This document shows positions 17,910 to 28,100 of a stretch of 64,000 bases of DNA, in pieces; within the stretch, counting starts at the first letter, position 1, and each line of letters opens with the position of its first letter. Source of the DNA: Negadavirga shengliensis. GTDB lineage: Bacteria; Bacteroidota; Bacteroidia; Cytophagales; Cyclobacteriaceae. The notes beneath the pieces are model-generated. The model was not told where the DNA came from, searched no databases, and saw only the letters and a program-made list of their open reading frames with translations. The stretch spans positions 62,001 to 126,000 of the forward strand of contig NZ_JBHSJJ010000005.1 in NCBI RefSeq assembly GCF_042652345.1, in the 5' to 3' direction. A program made the translations under genes and the position numbers.

Positions 17910-18917
17910 ATGAAAAATATATATCAGCATATAGAAGAATTAACAGTTAAACAATGGCACTACTACTATGGACTGAATGAGAATTTAGAGGCTGATAAAC
18001 CCTTTATTGATAATTCTGACTATTCAAATTTCATTTTAAACTACTTCAAAAAAGGAGGGAAAGTCGAAATTTTTAAATCGTGCAAAATCAATGTAGCAGA
18101 CCTAAGACTTCCCAATCATATATGCTCAGTATTTTTCTTGGGAGTATTAATGTATTATAATACTTCATTTCATAAAAAATATAAGCTAGTAAACAGCGAT
18201 CCGGGATATCGCTCCTTTCCATTCATCTGGTTCTTGATTGCTCTTTTCCATGACAATGCTTATCAAATGGAAGACAAAAATGAATTGAAAAACATTTCTA
18301 ATATTTCTGAACTCATTGAAAAGTTTGAAATTGAACATTCCTTATTTGATAGGAAATTCTCAAAATGTAAAGAGCTTCTTCATGTCCGGAATAATTATTT
18401 CCTGTTTCGTAAGAAAAAATGGAATGTTGTTGACCACGGAATACTTGGTGGGATGTTACTTTTTGACAGACTTATTAAAATACGACGTAGAAAAAAACAA
18501 TTAAATGAAGACAATTTATTCTGGGGGAAAAGACTGGAAAATCAATATAAAACTGCTGCAAATGCTATCAGTATCCACAATATTTGGATACAGCCAGAAG
18601 ATACCTGTAAACAATTTGACATGGAAGAATTAATAGGTCTTAAGCCAATTCAGTTCAGTGAATTTCCCTTATTTTATATTCTAGGTATCGTTGATACTAT
18701 AGAACCATTAAAGACATATTATGATGATGGTGTTTCTGATATTGATATTTTTAAAAGTTTAGATTTTGAATTTGGAAAGAATTTTTTACGAGTTCAGGAA
18801 AACAGAAATTCTAAAGTTGACTTTAGAAAACTAGTAGACAAAACAAAGTACTTTAAGAACTGGCTAGACTTGGAAGTAAAAGTTAGTAACACTGAATTTA
18901 AACTGACCTTCAAATAA
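17910..18917 (+). CDS. HD-domain-like protein of unknown function
   Basis: 335 residues. IALFHDNAYQ (HD pair near residue 113), then VVDHGILGGMLLF and AISIHNIW, fit the spaced H...HD...H pattern of metal-dependent HD phosphohydrolases, although the fold is inferred from these motifs alone. HD enzymes often hydrolyse nucleotides. The next genes encode an HNH nuclease and a four-TM protein, an arrangement typical of defence modules. Low GC relative to the relaxase region suggests transfer. Alternative: a non-catalytic HD-fold protein. Confidence 0.6.
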   Translation: MKNIYQHIEELTVKQWHYYYGLNENLEADKPFIDNSDYSNFILNYFKKGGKVEIFKSCKINVADLRLPNHICSVFFLGVLMYYNTSFHKKYKLVNSDPGYRSFPFIWFLIALFHDNAYQMEDKNELKNISNISELIEKFEIEHSLFDRKFSKCKELLHVRNNYFLFRKKKWNVVDHGILGGMLLFDRLIKIRRRKKQLNEDNLFWGKRLENQYKTAANAISIHNIWIQPEDTCKQFDMEELIGLKPIQFSEFPLFYILGIVDTIEPLKTYYDDGVSDIDIFKSLDFEFGKNFLRVQENRNSKVDFRKLVDKTKYFKNWLDLEVKVSNTEFKLTFK

Positions 18918-19060
18918 AACATCTAAATGAGAATTACTAAAAGCGGGTGTTGGCGCAATACCATTGAGCTGATGTAATTGAATATTTGTAATTCTATTGG
19001 ATGAAATGCTGAAACTGATGTTTTGGCAACATTCAAACAAATACACCAAACAAAAAACAG

Positions 19061-20050
19061 ATGACCGTAAATCTGAATGATTTTGAGCGAGAAGCCGAGT
19101 GCTTTTACAAAAATGAACGTTACTCAGTTCGGGATAACGGAGCGGTATTACGACACCCTCGTAAAAACAAGCCATTGCGTAAATATGATAATCATTGGAC
19201 TTTTGGAAAACCAAACAATAATGGTTATCTGCTTATAGTTTCAGAGGTTGTTCATCGCATCGTGGCATACGCTTTTTTAGGAGAACCACCAACTACTCAA
19301 CATATTGTTGACCACATAGACACAAATCGTAAAAACAATCGTCCTGAAAACCTTCGTTGGTTAACAAAGTTGGAGAACATCCTGAATAACCCGATAACGG
19401 TAAAAAAAATAGTATTCCTCTGTGGAAGTATCGAAGCTTTTCTCAAAGACCCATCAATATTAAAAAACTATGTAAACGAAGACCGTAATTTTGGATGGAT
19501 GAGAGCTGTTACTCCGGAAGAAGCTCAAATATCTTGGAAACGTTTGAGTAATTGGGCAAACAAGGAAAATGATGATACTTCTTCTAAAGGTGGTTCATTG
19601 GGCGAATGGATATTTAAGAGTAACCAAAACCCTTCCTCATTTCAAGAAATTTCAGAATTTGTAACTTCCGAAACGCCCAATGCCGTTCAAAAGAATTGGA
19701 AAACTCCATCCGGATTCCCTCTTTGCCCACATGAAAGTATGGATAACCATATTGAGGCCTATGCAGCAAATCTTAAGATTGGAGAAATATTTTCCACCAA
19801 TAAATATTCAAAATCAATTATTGAGGATTTTGTGACATCTAAAGACAAAAATACTTTGTGGATTATGTGTAAGAGTAGCGATGATAATGCAATAAAACCT
19901 TGGTCTTTGGCACAGGTAACTTATGAAAACGATTTGTTCGTTCATTCAAGTCTTGGAAGTTTTTTCAAGAAAGACGGTGTAGAGAAACAGTTTACCCTTG
20001 CACAAGGATTGGAGTGGACAGGTGGAGATACTTTTGATGATTTTACTTGA
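19061..20050 (+). CDS. HNH endonuclease with extra C-terminal domain
   Basis: 329 residues. VHRIVAYAFLGEPP then HIVDHIDTNRKNNRPENLRW (residues 81-100) is a complete HNH motif of the NUMOD4-associated homing-nuclease type, with D84-H85 and N97 as active-site residues. The C-terminal 200 residues (LGEWIFKSNQNPSSFQEISE onward) are not recognised and may bind DNA or a partner. It is not inserted in another gene and has no intron nearby, so a defence or anti-competitor role is more likely than homing. 144 nt separate it from the HD-like gene. Confidence 0.85.
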   Translation: MTVNLNDFEREAECFYKNERYSVRDNGAVLRHPRKNKPLRKYDNHWTFGKPNNNGYLLIVSEVVHRIVAYAFLGEPPTTQHIVDHIDTNRKNNRPENLRWLTKLENILNNPITVKKIVFLCGSIEAFLKDPSILKNYVNEDRNFGWMRAVTPEEAQISWKRLSNWANKENDDTSSKGGSLGEWIFKSNQNPSSFQEISEFVTSETPNAVQKNWKTPSGFPLCPHESMDNHIEAYAANLKIGEIFSTNKYSKSIIEDFVTSKDKNTLWIMCKSSDDNAIKPWSLAQVTYENDLFVHSSLGSFFKKDGVEKQFTLAQGLEWTGGDTFDDFT

Positions 20051-20255
20051 AAACTAACAATACTGAACGCATAACATTGTATAAGCTTACACGAGTTGAA
20101 CGACTAAAATCGAATTAATGCTCCTAAGAAACTTTGCAATGGGTACTCACAGACGGCTTTTTAGAGTACGATAGAAAAATCATATCTTTAACGGATGTTT
20201 TAAGTAGAATAAACCACCAGCAAAGCTTGGGGTCGATCTAAAAGGATAAAAAACC

Positions 20256-20777
20256 ATGAGCGATAGTCAGATGATTTTTGACCGGTCATTGAGGGGACTA
20301 TGGACAGCAATCAAATGGATAACTTGGTTGTTGGTGTTTACACCTTTGCTTGTTGTAACGTATTGGACAATGCTGTGGCTCCTGGATGAAAGAGCCATTA
20401 AAAGCTATGAGGCATTTCAAATCATCTTTTGTGTGATTCCTGTAGTGACGTATCTTCTTATATACATTGTGAAAGGAATGATGATTGGGCTCAAAGAGAG
20501 GGGAAGTACGTTGTGGTTGATCATTTTCATCCTTCTCACTGCTTTGGTGAGCATCCCATCAGGTTGGGCCATTCTTGCTCTTGCAAGTGAAATCAAGGAA
20601 ATCGAAAATCCGGACCATTATGTGGTTTGGATTGTGGCTGTTTTCTTTGGATACTATGTCTTTCTGAGATACAAGTTGTTGGATGATGCTGCACCCTACC
20701 TTGTCGCCCCATTTTATAGGTTTGGAAGATTTATTACAAAGAGTCACTCTAAAATGAGAGATGAACCTGAGAAGTAG
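20256..20777 (+). CDS. Four-transmembrane hypothetical protein
   Basis: 173 residues with four hydrophobic helices, near 22-48, 57-80, 88-112 and 122-140, and a basic tail. No signal peptide, no known domain. Together with the upstream HD-like and HNH genes it could supply a membrane effector, but a 205-nt gap precedes it and co-transcription is uncertain. Confidence 0.75.
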   Translation: MSDSQMIFDRSLRGLWTAIKWITWLLVFTPLLVVTYWTMLWLLDERAIKSYEAFQIIFCVIPVVTYLLIYIVKGMMIGLKERGSTLWLIIFILLTALVSIPSGWAILALASEIKEIENPDHYVVWIVAVFFGYYVFLRYKLLDDAAPYLVAPFYRFGRFITKSHSKMRDEPEK

Positions 20778-20781
20778 TTAA

Positions 20782-20898
20782 GTGAATGAAGCAGAAATTT
20801 TCTTTGACAAATTCGAAAACCTTAAATGCAAAATGAAATTCCCTTCAGGAACTGTGAAAGCCTATGGCAAAGAATGGATATAGGCTCTTTTTAACTGA
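20782..20898 (+). pseudogene. C-terminal relic of the ICE mini-gene
   Basis: Reads NEAEIFFDKFENLKCKM, then VKAYGKEWI, TAG, ALFN, TGA. It aligns to EAEIFFHHHENIKWN and NEWIWNL of copy 1, with the W codon of WIWNL replaced by a stop. The N-terminal half is missing. Confidence 0.7.
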
Positions 20899-20961
20899 TC
20901 TCAGATGGTCATATAGGTTAAAGAAAATTTTCAAGAGGCCAAATTAATATATCAGCAACAG

Positions 20962-21873
20962 CTAATATTTGACCCATTCTGCCTTATTCCTGGCTAGTGC
21001 CCAGTTTTGCCAATTATATCCTAGAGTTTTCTTAGTCTTCATGACGAGGCAATATTCGCCGATGGTGTTAAGAATGAATACAGGGTCATGTGCAAATGTT
21101 CCAACTTGCCTTATGCTAATATTTACAGAAAGAAGTCTTTTGGTGTACATAACTCCGTCTATGGTCTTTATGTCAAGATCGAGATTGAACGTTTCATTTA
21201 GATTACCTTCCTCATCAGGTCTTGTAAAATAAAATTGTGTACCCCATCGTGGAAATTTTTTGGTTATTTCCCTTATTTTCTTTTTTATGGGATTTGCCTG
21301 TTCCGATATCATTTCGATTTCAACCATTACACAATCAACCCCTTCCTGTCCTCCATACTCGTATGCCTTTGTCAACATGTCAACATACTTTTGATAATTT
21401 TTAGCATGCTCACCTTTTTCTATAGCACCTGCAATAATTACATCCAAGATATTGATCATCTGCTCGCTTTCGTTTAACAACGTAAATTCTTGATAGGAAA
21501 CTACAATAATCGGGATGTTAAAGTATTGGCAGGCTTTGAGTTTAGTGTTCATTTTCAACTCACGGTATGGATCGTTATCAAAAGGCCTCTTGATGAAATA
21601 TTCAGCTTCTCTTGAAAATCCTCCCGACAGTCCGTCAAATTCTATTACCAGTAATGGAGCATGAGTAACTGTATCACATACGACAAAATCGAAATTTGTC
21701 TGTAGTAAGAAATCTTTAGCGCCTTCATCAAACTTCAATTGCTTAATTGCGTCGTACCCGAAAACATTCTTGGGTGGTAACTGGGGAAAAACATCAACAT
21801 ATCTACTCCAAAAGGATTTGAGCCTTTTATATAGATTTTCCTCCGCTTTACTGTCAAATACTGATTTTCTCAT
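20962..21873 (-). CDS. PD-(D/E)XK nuclease-like (DUF2726-type) protein
   Basis: 303 residues. NFDFVVCDTVTHAPLLVIEF-DG followed by a distal K in KACQYFNIPIIVVSYQEF fits the D...E-x-D...K layout of DUF2726 / restriction-endonuclease-like proteins. It starts 20 nt after the truncated GHKL gene and is the last gene of the leftward XRE/ISP/TrlF operon. Likely a nuclease component; could also be an independent accessory gene. The C-terminal 150 residues are not recognised. Confidence 0.68.
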   Translation of the reverse strand: MRKSVFDSKAEENLYKRLKSFWSRYVDVFPQLPPKNVFGYDAIKQLKFDEGAKDFLLQTNFDFVVCDTVTHAPLLVIEFDGLSGGFSREAEYFIKRPFDNDPYRELKMNTKLKACQYFNIPIIVVSYQEFTLLNESEQMINILDVIIAGAIEKGEHAKNYQKYVDMLTKAYEYGGQEGVDCVMVEIEMISEQANPIKKKIREITKKFPRWGTQFYFTRPDEEGNLNETFNLDLDIKTIDGVMYTKRLLSVNISIRQVGTFAHDPVFILNTIGEYCLVMKTKKTLGYNWQNWALARNKAEWVKY

Positions 21874-21893
21874 ATGCTATGTATCCAAAGAAT

Positions 21894-22040
21894 TTACAGC
21901 CTTCTAATCGAGATTCCTTCCATTGCACTTTCTTCTTCAATGGCTTGAATGGAATTAACGATGGCTTCAAATAGCGGAAGTAGCGTACTGTTGTACGCCA
22001 ATTTCTTTTCATTGATTTTTCCCTTTATATCTATTTGCAT
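21894..22040 (-). pseudogene. N-terminal fragment of a GHKL ATPase
   Basis: A 48-residue frame from ATG 22040 reads MQIDIKGKINEKKLAYNSTL, then LPLFEAIVNSIQAIEEE and stops. KLAYNxTLLPLFEAIVNSI is the N-box start of HATPase_c_3 (GHKL) proteins often seen in defence loci. The G1/G2 boxes are absent, so this is a truncated gene, unless the short peptide is used as such. It begins 18 nt after the TrlF stop. Confidence 0.72.
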
Positions 22041-22057
22041 ATGAACATCACATATAG

Positions 22058-25000
22058 TTAATTGAGATACTTAAATACCTTATACTTTTCGGTCCTGTTA
22101 TCGAATGCCGGAAATGTTCCTTCCAAAATTTCTACAGTTTTTGCATTAATCTGGGGATTTTCAATGCCACCGCTGATCAATGTAAATCGGTTTTTATTGT
22201 CTTTCTCAATCTTAACACAAATAATTTGCTCTGCATCGCAAACCACAGCAAGATTGGGGTTGTGGGTTACTATGATAATCTGTCTTTTCTTTTTCGCCTC
22301 TTTTATAAACTTGACAAGTATCCGATAAACGCTTTGATTATCAAGATTCTCTTCTGGTTGGTCGATAATTAACGGAATGTTCTGCTTGTCCAATAAGAGG
22401 TAAAAAATCAACAATAAAGCTCCTCTTTCACCTGGAGATAATTCAGAAATGTTCTTTTCCCCAAGCCTGAGTTTGTAGTTAGGCACTAAATAATCTAAGC
22501 CAAACAGAAAGTCATAAAAGTCTTTTACTTCATATTCTTGTTTTAGTTGATCAGCAATTCTCCTCTCTTCCCCATTTCGTTTATCATAATCTAAATGGTC
22601 AAGTACTTCATCGAGAAAACTTAGTATTGCATCCTCTGAATTAAAATTGACACCATCTGTTATTTGATCAAGTATATTATGTCCTTCATCTGTTCCGATA
22701 AAGCTTCCTTTTGCTCCTCTGCTCACACGAGCAAAGAACTTATCATGAAAATCATCCAGTTGTATTGAAACGTCGAGATTAATTTTATAATCTTTCATCA
22801 ATTCGCCATACTCTGATATAAACTCTGTAACAGGCTTATATAAATCCTTGTATAACTGGACGATTTTGAATTTTTCAGAACATATTGATTTTACAATTTT
22901 AATCCGCTCCTGCTTCCTATTCTCAATCTCCACATTCAGAGATTCATCAAGATATTTGACGATCTTTTCATAAAACTTGATAGTCCCCTGCTTGTCATCA
23001 GCACCTATTATCTCCTTTTCCCGTACTTCCCAAGCTTTTAATTTATCCTGATATTCCTGAAACTTCCTTGTTGGCTCATCTAACTTGCCCTGAAGATCCT
23101 TAATTTTCCTTTCATTATCAGCATGCTCGTTAGCCAGTGAGCCTTCCTTCTTTTCATTCAATTCATTATCAATGGTCTGAATCTCCATCTTGGCTTCAGA
23201 AATGCCATTATCGATAATCTGTTTACTAATCGCAAATTTTACAACGTCATCAAGTTTAATATCATATTCAGCTAACTCGGACTCGTATTGTTCTTTTAGA
23301 TTGTCGTACTGTTCCTTGAAATTACCTAATGACTGATCAAATTTTTGCAATATGGCCAACTTTAAGGCAAGATTCTTACGAACCTCTTTCTTATTTTGAA
23401 TATCATCTTCAAATTTCTTCTGTGCTTCCTTGATTTCTTCGATCTGTTTACCAATAGCCTCTTGTTCTTCCTTAACAGACAGATCTTTCTTTGGTTCCTT
23501 AATTTCTACTGGCCTGTTATTTTTATGAGCACCAAGTTCTTCCTTCTTTAGTTTCAAAGAGTCTTCAATCTTGCTGCGAAAATCTGGTGTGCTTTTAGCT
23601 TCTAAAGATTCGATTGTCACATTTACTTCTGAGAGTTTATTCCTTAGCCCCTGGATTCCCTTATTAATTTCTTCACTCTTGTAGCTTATTAACTCATCCA
23701 GTGAATACTTTCCAAGTTTTTCAGATTCATCAACGTGAGAAAATATTACCTTCTTAAGCTCTTCAGAGAACTTCTTCTCGTCTGTCTCGGTACATAGTGT
23801 TTCCAAATAACTTTGAGGGATGTATTTCACTTTTTCAGAAAGCGCTTCATCAGGGTTGTTACTTAGATGTATAGGGCCGTCAATAGTTTCATTTTCCCAT
23901 TTAAGTCTTGCTTCAAAACTCTCAGATCTATTTGGGCGCTTTTTTCGAAATTTTTCTTTATGTAGAAATGAGAAACCTACATAGTTTCTCGTGTTTCCAA
24001 CTAATCCTATGATGTCAGCAAGGGCGCTTTTTCCATTTCCTTTATTACCAATTATAGCAACCAAATCACTATTTAATGGAATGGGGGATAAATCCTCAAA
24101 CCATATTTCATCTAAAGTGGAATCTTCTACTTTGTTTATTTCAAGTTGATTAATGTATTTGGTTGGATTTTGCTCAACTCGAATCAAAGAATCAGGTCTT
24201 TCACCAATAAAAACTCTTGATTCAGGTTCAATTGTAATTTGCTTTAAGCCTTCAAAAGTTTTATCGGTCTTAATCCAGCAATACCTATCATTAGATGGCT
24301 TGAATAATTCATCAAAATTATGTGCATCTGATCCCCAAATTGCAGGCTTCAAGGAACCAAATTCTTTTATATAATCATCAACGCTTTTATTAAAATAACC
24401 CAGTCCCCATTTAACTGTATTCGGATTGGAGGCAAGAAGCCCATCCGATTTTTGTATTAGTACCTTTCGAATGTTATGCCCTTGACCATTCCAACTTATT
24501 TCACTTAAATCTTCATCTGAAGGGGCAAAAAGTAAATACTTTCCAGAAAATTTACTTTTCTTGTTACTTAGCAGTTTTGTGATTTGCTTATCATCTACAA
24601 CTGCACATTTCATTCCAACACACATATCACCCTCCGTTGCAAATCCAGCATGTTCTTCTTTAAGTTTCTTACCAAGAGCTTCTATGTTTCTTGGTTTCAA
24701 TTTCCATTTTTCATCATCAGCCTGAGGATTTCCTTCGTAAACAAAATCCAAATCAAAAAGAAAATCTTCCTCAATCGTGTCGATTGATAATTCTTCCGAG
24801 AATAGGACATGATAATTTATCCGATTGCCATTTACGAGTTTGTCCAATCGAAACTCTATATTAGGAAGGATCAGTATCGTTTTGATCTTCTCAATTTCTT
24901 CAGGAGAAAAAAGCTCTGCTAACTTCTCTTCTTTTTGTATATACTCTGTTTTGATTTTCTTATAACCCTCAATTGTAAAATAATCAGTTATGCCAATAGC

Positions 25001-25144
25001 ATGAATGTCCTCGGCGATTGCTTTTTTAAATAGTTTCTGAACATAGGTGTCATAGTTATTCCCAAAACCATTGTTCAAGTATGAATAGGGTGTGTGGACA
25101 TGTAAATCCCATTTTCTCCATATTGAACCTCTTGGATCATTCAT
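22058..25144 (-). CDS. TrlF-family PHP-SMC ATPase
   Basis: 1028 residues. The N-terminal PHP phosphoesterase segment (WDLHVHTPYS, GITDYFT, later WGSDAHNFDEL) is followed by an SMC/RloC-like ATPase: Walker A IGNKGNGKSAL near residue 370, a long coiled coil (about 480-780), signature SPGERGALLL and Walker B PLIIDQPEENLD near 940. PHP-SMC proteins of this type (TrlF) are thought to couple ATPase sensing to nucleic acid cleavage. The start overlaps the end of the ISP restriction gene by 8 nt, so it is part of that operon and may act as a second-line response if restriction fails. That role is inferred. Confidence 0.88.
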   Translation of the reverse strand: MNDPRGSIWRKWDLHVHTPYSYLNNGFGNNYDTYVQKLFKKAIAEDIHAIGITDYFTIEGYKKIKTEYIQKEEKLAELFSPEEIEKIKTILILPNIEFRLDKLVNGNRINYHVLFSEELSIDTIEEDFLFDLDFVYEGNPQADDEKWKLKPRNIEALGKKLKEEHAGFATEGDMCVGMKCAVVDDKQITKLLSNKKSKFSGKYLLFAPSDEDLSEISWNGQGHNIRKVLIQKSDGLLASNPNTVKWGLGYFNKSVDDYIKEFGSLKPAIWGSDAHNFDELFKPSNDRYCWIKTDKTFEGLKQITIEPESRVFIGERPDSLIRVEQNPTKYINQLEINKVEDSTLDEIWFEDLSPIPLNSDLVAIIGNKGNGKSALADIIGLVGNTRNYVGFSFLHKEKFRKKRPNRSESFEARLKWENETIDGPIHLSNNPDEALSEKVKYIPQSYLETLCTETDEKKFSEELKKVIFSHVDESEKLGKYSLDELISYKSEEINKGIQGLRNKLSEVNVTIESLEAKSTPDFRSKIEDSLKLKKEELGAHKNNRPVEIKEPKKDLSVKEEQEAIGKQIEEIKEAQKKFEDDIQNKKEVRKNLALKLAILQKFDQSLGNFKEQYDNLKEQYESELAEYDIKLDDVVKFAISKQIIDNGISEAKMEIQTIDNELNEKKEGSLANEHADNERKIKDLQGKLDEPTRKFQEYQDKLKAWEVREKEIIGADDKQGTIKFYEKIVKYLDESLNVEIENRKQERIKIVKSICSEKFKIVQLYKDLYKPVTEFISEYGELMKDYKINLDVSIQLDDFHDKFFARVSRGAKGSFIGTDEGHNILDQITDGVNFNSEDAILSFLDEVLDHLDYDKRNGEERRIADQLKQEYEVKDFYDFLFGLDYLVPNYKLRLGEKNISELSPGERGALLLIFYLLLDKQNIPLIIDQPEENLDNQSVYRILVKFIKEAKKKRQIIIVTHNPNLAVVCDAEQIICVKIEKDNKNRFTLISGGIENPQINAKTVEILEGTFPAFDNRTEKYKVFKYLN

Positions 25145-28100
25145 AGCTCACGGATTTTATATTTTCAAACTCTAAATCAGGCAACCCCTCCACAATCTCC
25201 ACCGTCTGCACACTCACATTAATAATGCTCAACAGCAAATCCAAAATGTACCTTGGATTGCCAACCTCCATAGCCCAATCGTTAGGATCGTTTTTGATAC
25301 CACTGGCTTTGTGGGTGGCTACGGCATAGCGTTCCATAATCCACTCAATCGCGGATTTGCCGTTGACTACATATTCATAGGCCTTGGCCGGAATGTTTGA
25401 TATGATAATCTTGCTGTTGTAAATAATCGTGTCTTTCTGGTTTTTCTTTGGGAAACGCATTTTTTCTACCGTATAAAAACCGCTGTCTGATCCTACTACC
25501 TGCACACCTTCAGAAGGTGGAACACTTTCATAATTGATATGCAACTCTGCCAAAGCCCGACCAGCTTTGCTGAACTTCCAAAAATCCCGGACATCTTCTA
25601 CCAAGGGAATTCGGGGAAGCATTTTCTTTAAATCATTGGCAAAGGAGGAGCGATAATCGGGACTGTGCAAAATGCCGTACACATAGTAAAAAATATCTTC
25701 TTTGCCTACGTTCTTCCCATAGACCTTTTTAGCCCGTTCCAAAATGAAATCTGAAACGCCATCTCTGCGAATGTATTCGGTGCCTACCCCGCTATTTGCG
25801 GGATCTCCCTGTGCATCAAACAGACTTGGGCTGTTCTTTTGTCGTTCTTCGTAATAGTAAAGGGGAAAGCATTGGGTTCCTGAATCTAGACAATTGAGAT
25901 CCGGAATAATGTCTGTAATTAATGCTGTATTTTCTTTGGTGCCTCCCAGCCCAGAAATACATATCACTAAATTTTTAAAAGAAGGAGATGGGAATAGTTT
26001 AGGAAGTTGGTAAACCCTCTCGTTCAATTCTCTGTGAAAGTATGCATGTTGTTTAAAAAAAGGGCGATATATACTTAACCTGACAGACCCATCGTCAAAA
26101 GTATATTCCTTATTTCTTGCGACATCCATTATTGGATTGTCAGACCAGCTAAATGCCTTTTCGTCATAGGTCACTGTTTTTTTGACAAGAGCAATAAGGT
26201 CTTTTTGTTTTAGATTTCTAGAGTTAAAGTTTTTGTTGAATTGCTTGCTTTGTTCATTGAAAAAGTTGATAGATTGACCAATGTTTTTTTTCAACACTCC
26301 TACACTGGAGTTATAGCACCAAGCATCTCTGGTAGTGGCTAAACCACGACCATAAAATGGCTTAAAATAAGTGGATTTATTAGCCTTATCATTTTTGTCT
26401 CCAATTGGAATAAATGTATCAAATATTTCATTTCTTTGACTTATCCAATCTCCTTGCTCATTTGGTTGAAGCGTCTTCCAAGACATTCTTGGATTACTAA
26501 TTGAAACAAATTTCTGTATAATATCCAGTTTTTCATTTTGACTTAAATAATCTCCAATGTCATGATAATGAATTCTAGCTTTAACAGATTTAGAGTTGGG
26601 ATTTTTAACTAATAATGTAATGGATATTGGTGATCTTGAGCCAGAACCGAAAATTTTTCCTCCTTCCTTTCTACTGAGTTCCCCACTTGTTCGCTGATCC
26701 CCTCTAAGATTGAATATCCAAATGCTTGAGAATTCATTTTCAATATGCTTTCTGAAGCCATCATGAGAATTATTGTCAATCCAACCACCGTCTGTTACAA
26801 AAGAAACGATACCACCAAATTTTGGATCAAGCCTATCCGTGCTCCATCTAAAGGCTTTCATGTATGAATTATAAAGCGAATTTTTGTTTGTTGCCGTAGA
26901 TGCCTTTGCGTAAGTAATTGATATGCGAGCATCAAGCTTTTCATATTTCTGATTTGCAGCATTGTCATTAGCATTTTGCTGACCAACAGAATAGGGTGGA
27001 TTGCCCATAATCACACGTAAGGGAGCTTTCTTTTGCCTTGCCACCCTTGCGGAATTTTGAGGAAACATTTCGGAGAAAAGCTTTTGGCTTTCATCCGTTT
27101 CACCCAATTGGAAAGTGTCAGTGAGTACAATCCCTTCGAAGGGTTCGTAATCACTTTTTTTACCTAATTGGTCGTGATAAGCGTTTTCAATGTTTACCGC
27201 TGCTATGTAATATGCCAACAACACAATTTCATTGGCATGCAATTCCTGTTGGTATTTTCGGGCAAGGTCTTTCCCTTCTATCAACCCACTTTGCAGCAAT
27301 CGTGTAATAAAAGTTCCCGTTCCGGTAAATGGGTCGAGTATGTGAATGTTTTCATCTGATATGCTACGGTCAAACTCCTTTTTCAATACTTCATTCACCG
27401 AATGAATGATGAAATCTACCACTTCCACAGGGGTATAAACAATGCCCAATTGCTCCACCATTTTCGGGAAAGCAGTTTTAAAGAATTTGTCGTACAATTC
27501 AATGATGATGCGCTGTTTGCCTTCGGCATTGTCAATGCCTTCAGCTCGTTTGCGTACTGATTCGTAAAACTTTTGCAGGGTTTCAGATTCTTCGGCCACC
27601 GATTTACCTTCCAAGGCATTTAACATGCCTTGCATAGCCGTGGAAACGGCATTACTTTTCACAAAGGAATAACCTTCAAACAGGGCTTCAAAAATCGGTT
27701 TGGTAATGATGTGCTGGGCAAGCATATCAATGGCCTGTGATTCAGAAATACTTGGATTGATATTTTTTTGTAATCCTGCTAAAAAGTTTTCAAAAGCTTT
27801 GCGTTGGTCTGTTTTTGTTTCAATTAAGTGTTTGATGCGTTCGATTTGGCGGTCGGCAATTTGTGCCACATCCTTTGCCCATTGTTCCCAATACCTGCGG
27901 TCGCCTACTTTTTGTACCATGCGGGCAAACACCACCGATTGCAATTGCTCAAACTGCAAAGCCATTTGTCGGTTGATGTCCTTATTGGTTTCATAAGCAG
28001 CGGCATCTTCGTTTACCAAAGAAGGATTGCCATCTCCGTCAAAGGAATATTCAGGTCGCCCAACCAAAATGTTGTTGGGCTTTTTCTTGTTCAGTTCTAA

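Noticed and set aside
18918..20255. Integron attC-like sites between cargo genes
   Set aside because: Some TTTTGGCA- and ATAACATTG-type motifs occur, but no paired R/L boxes in an attC-like structure, and no integron integrase.
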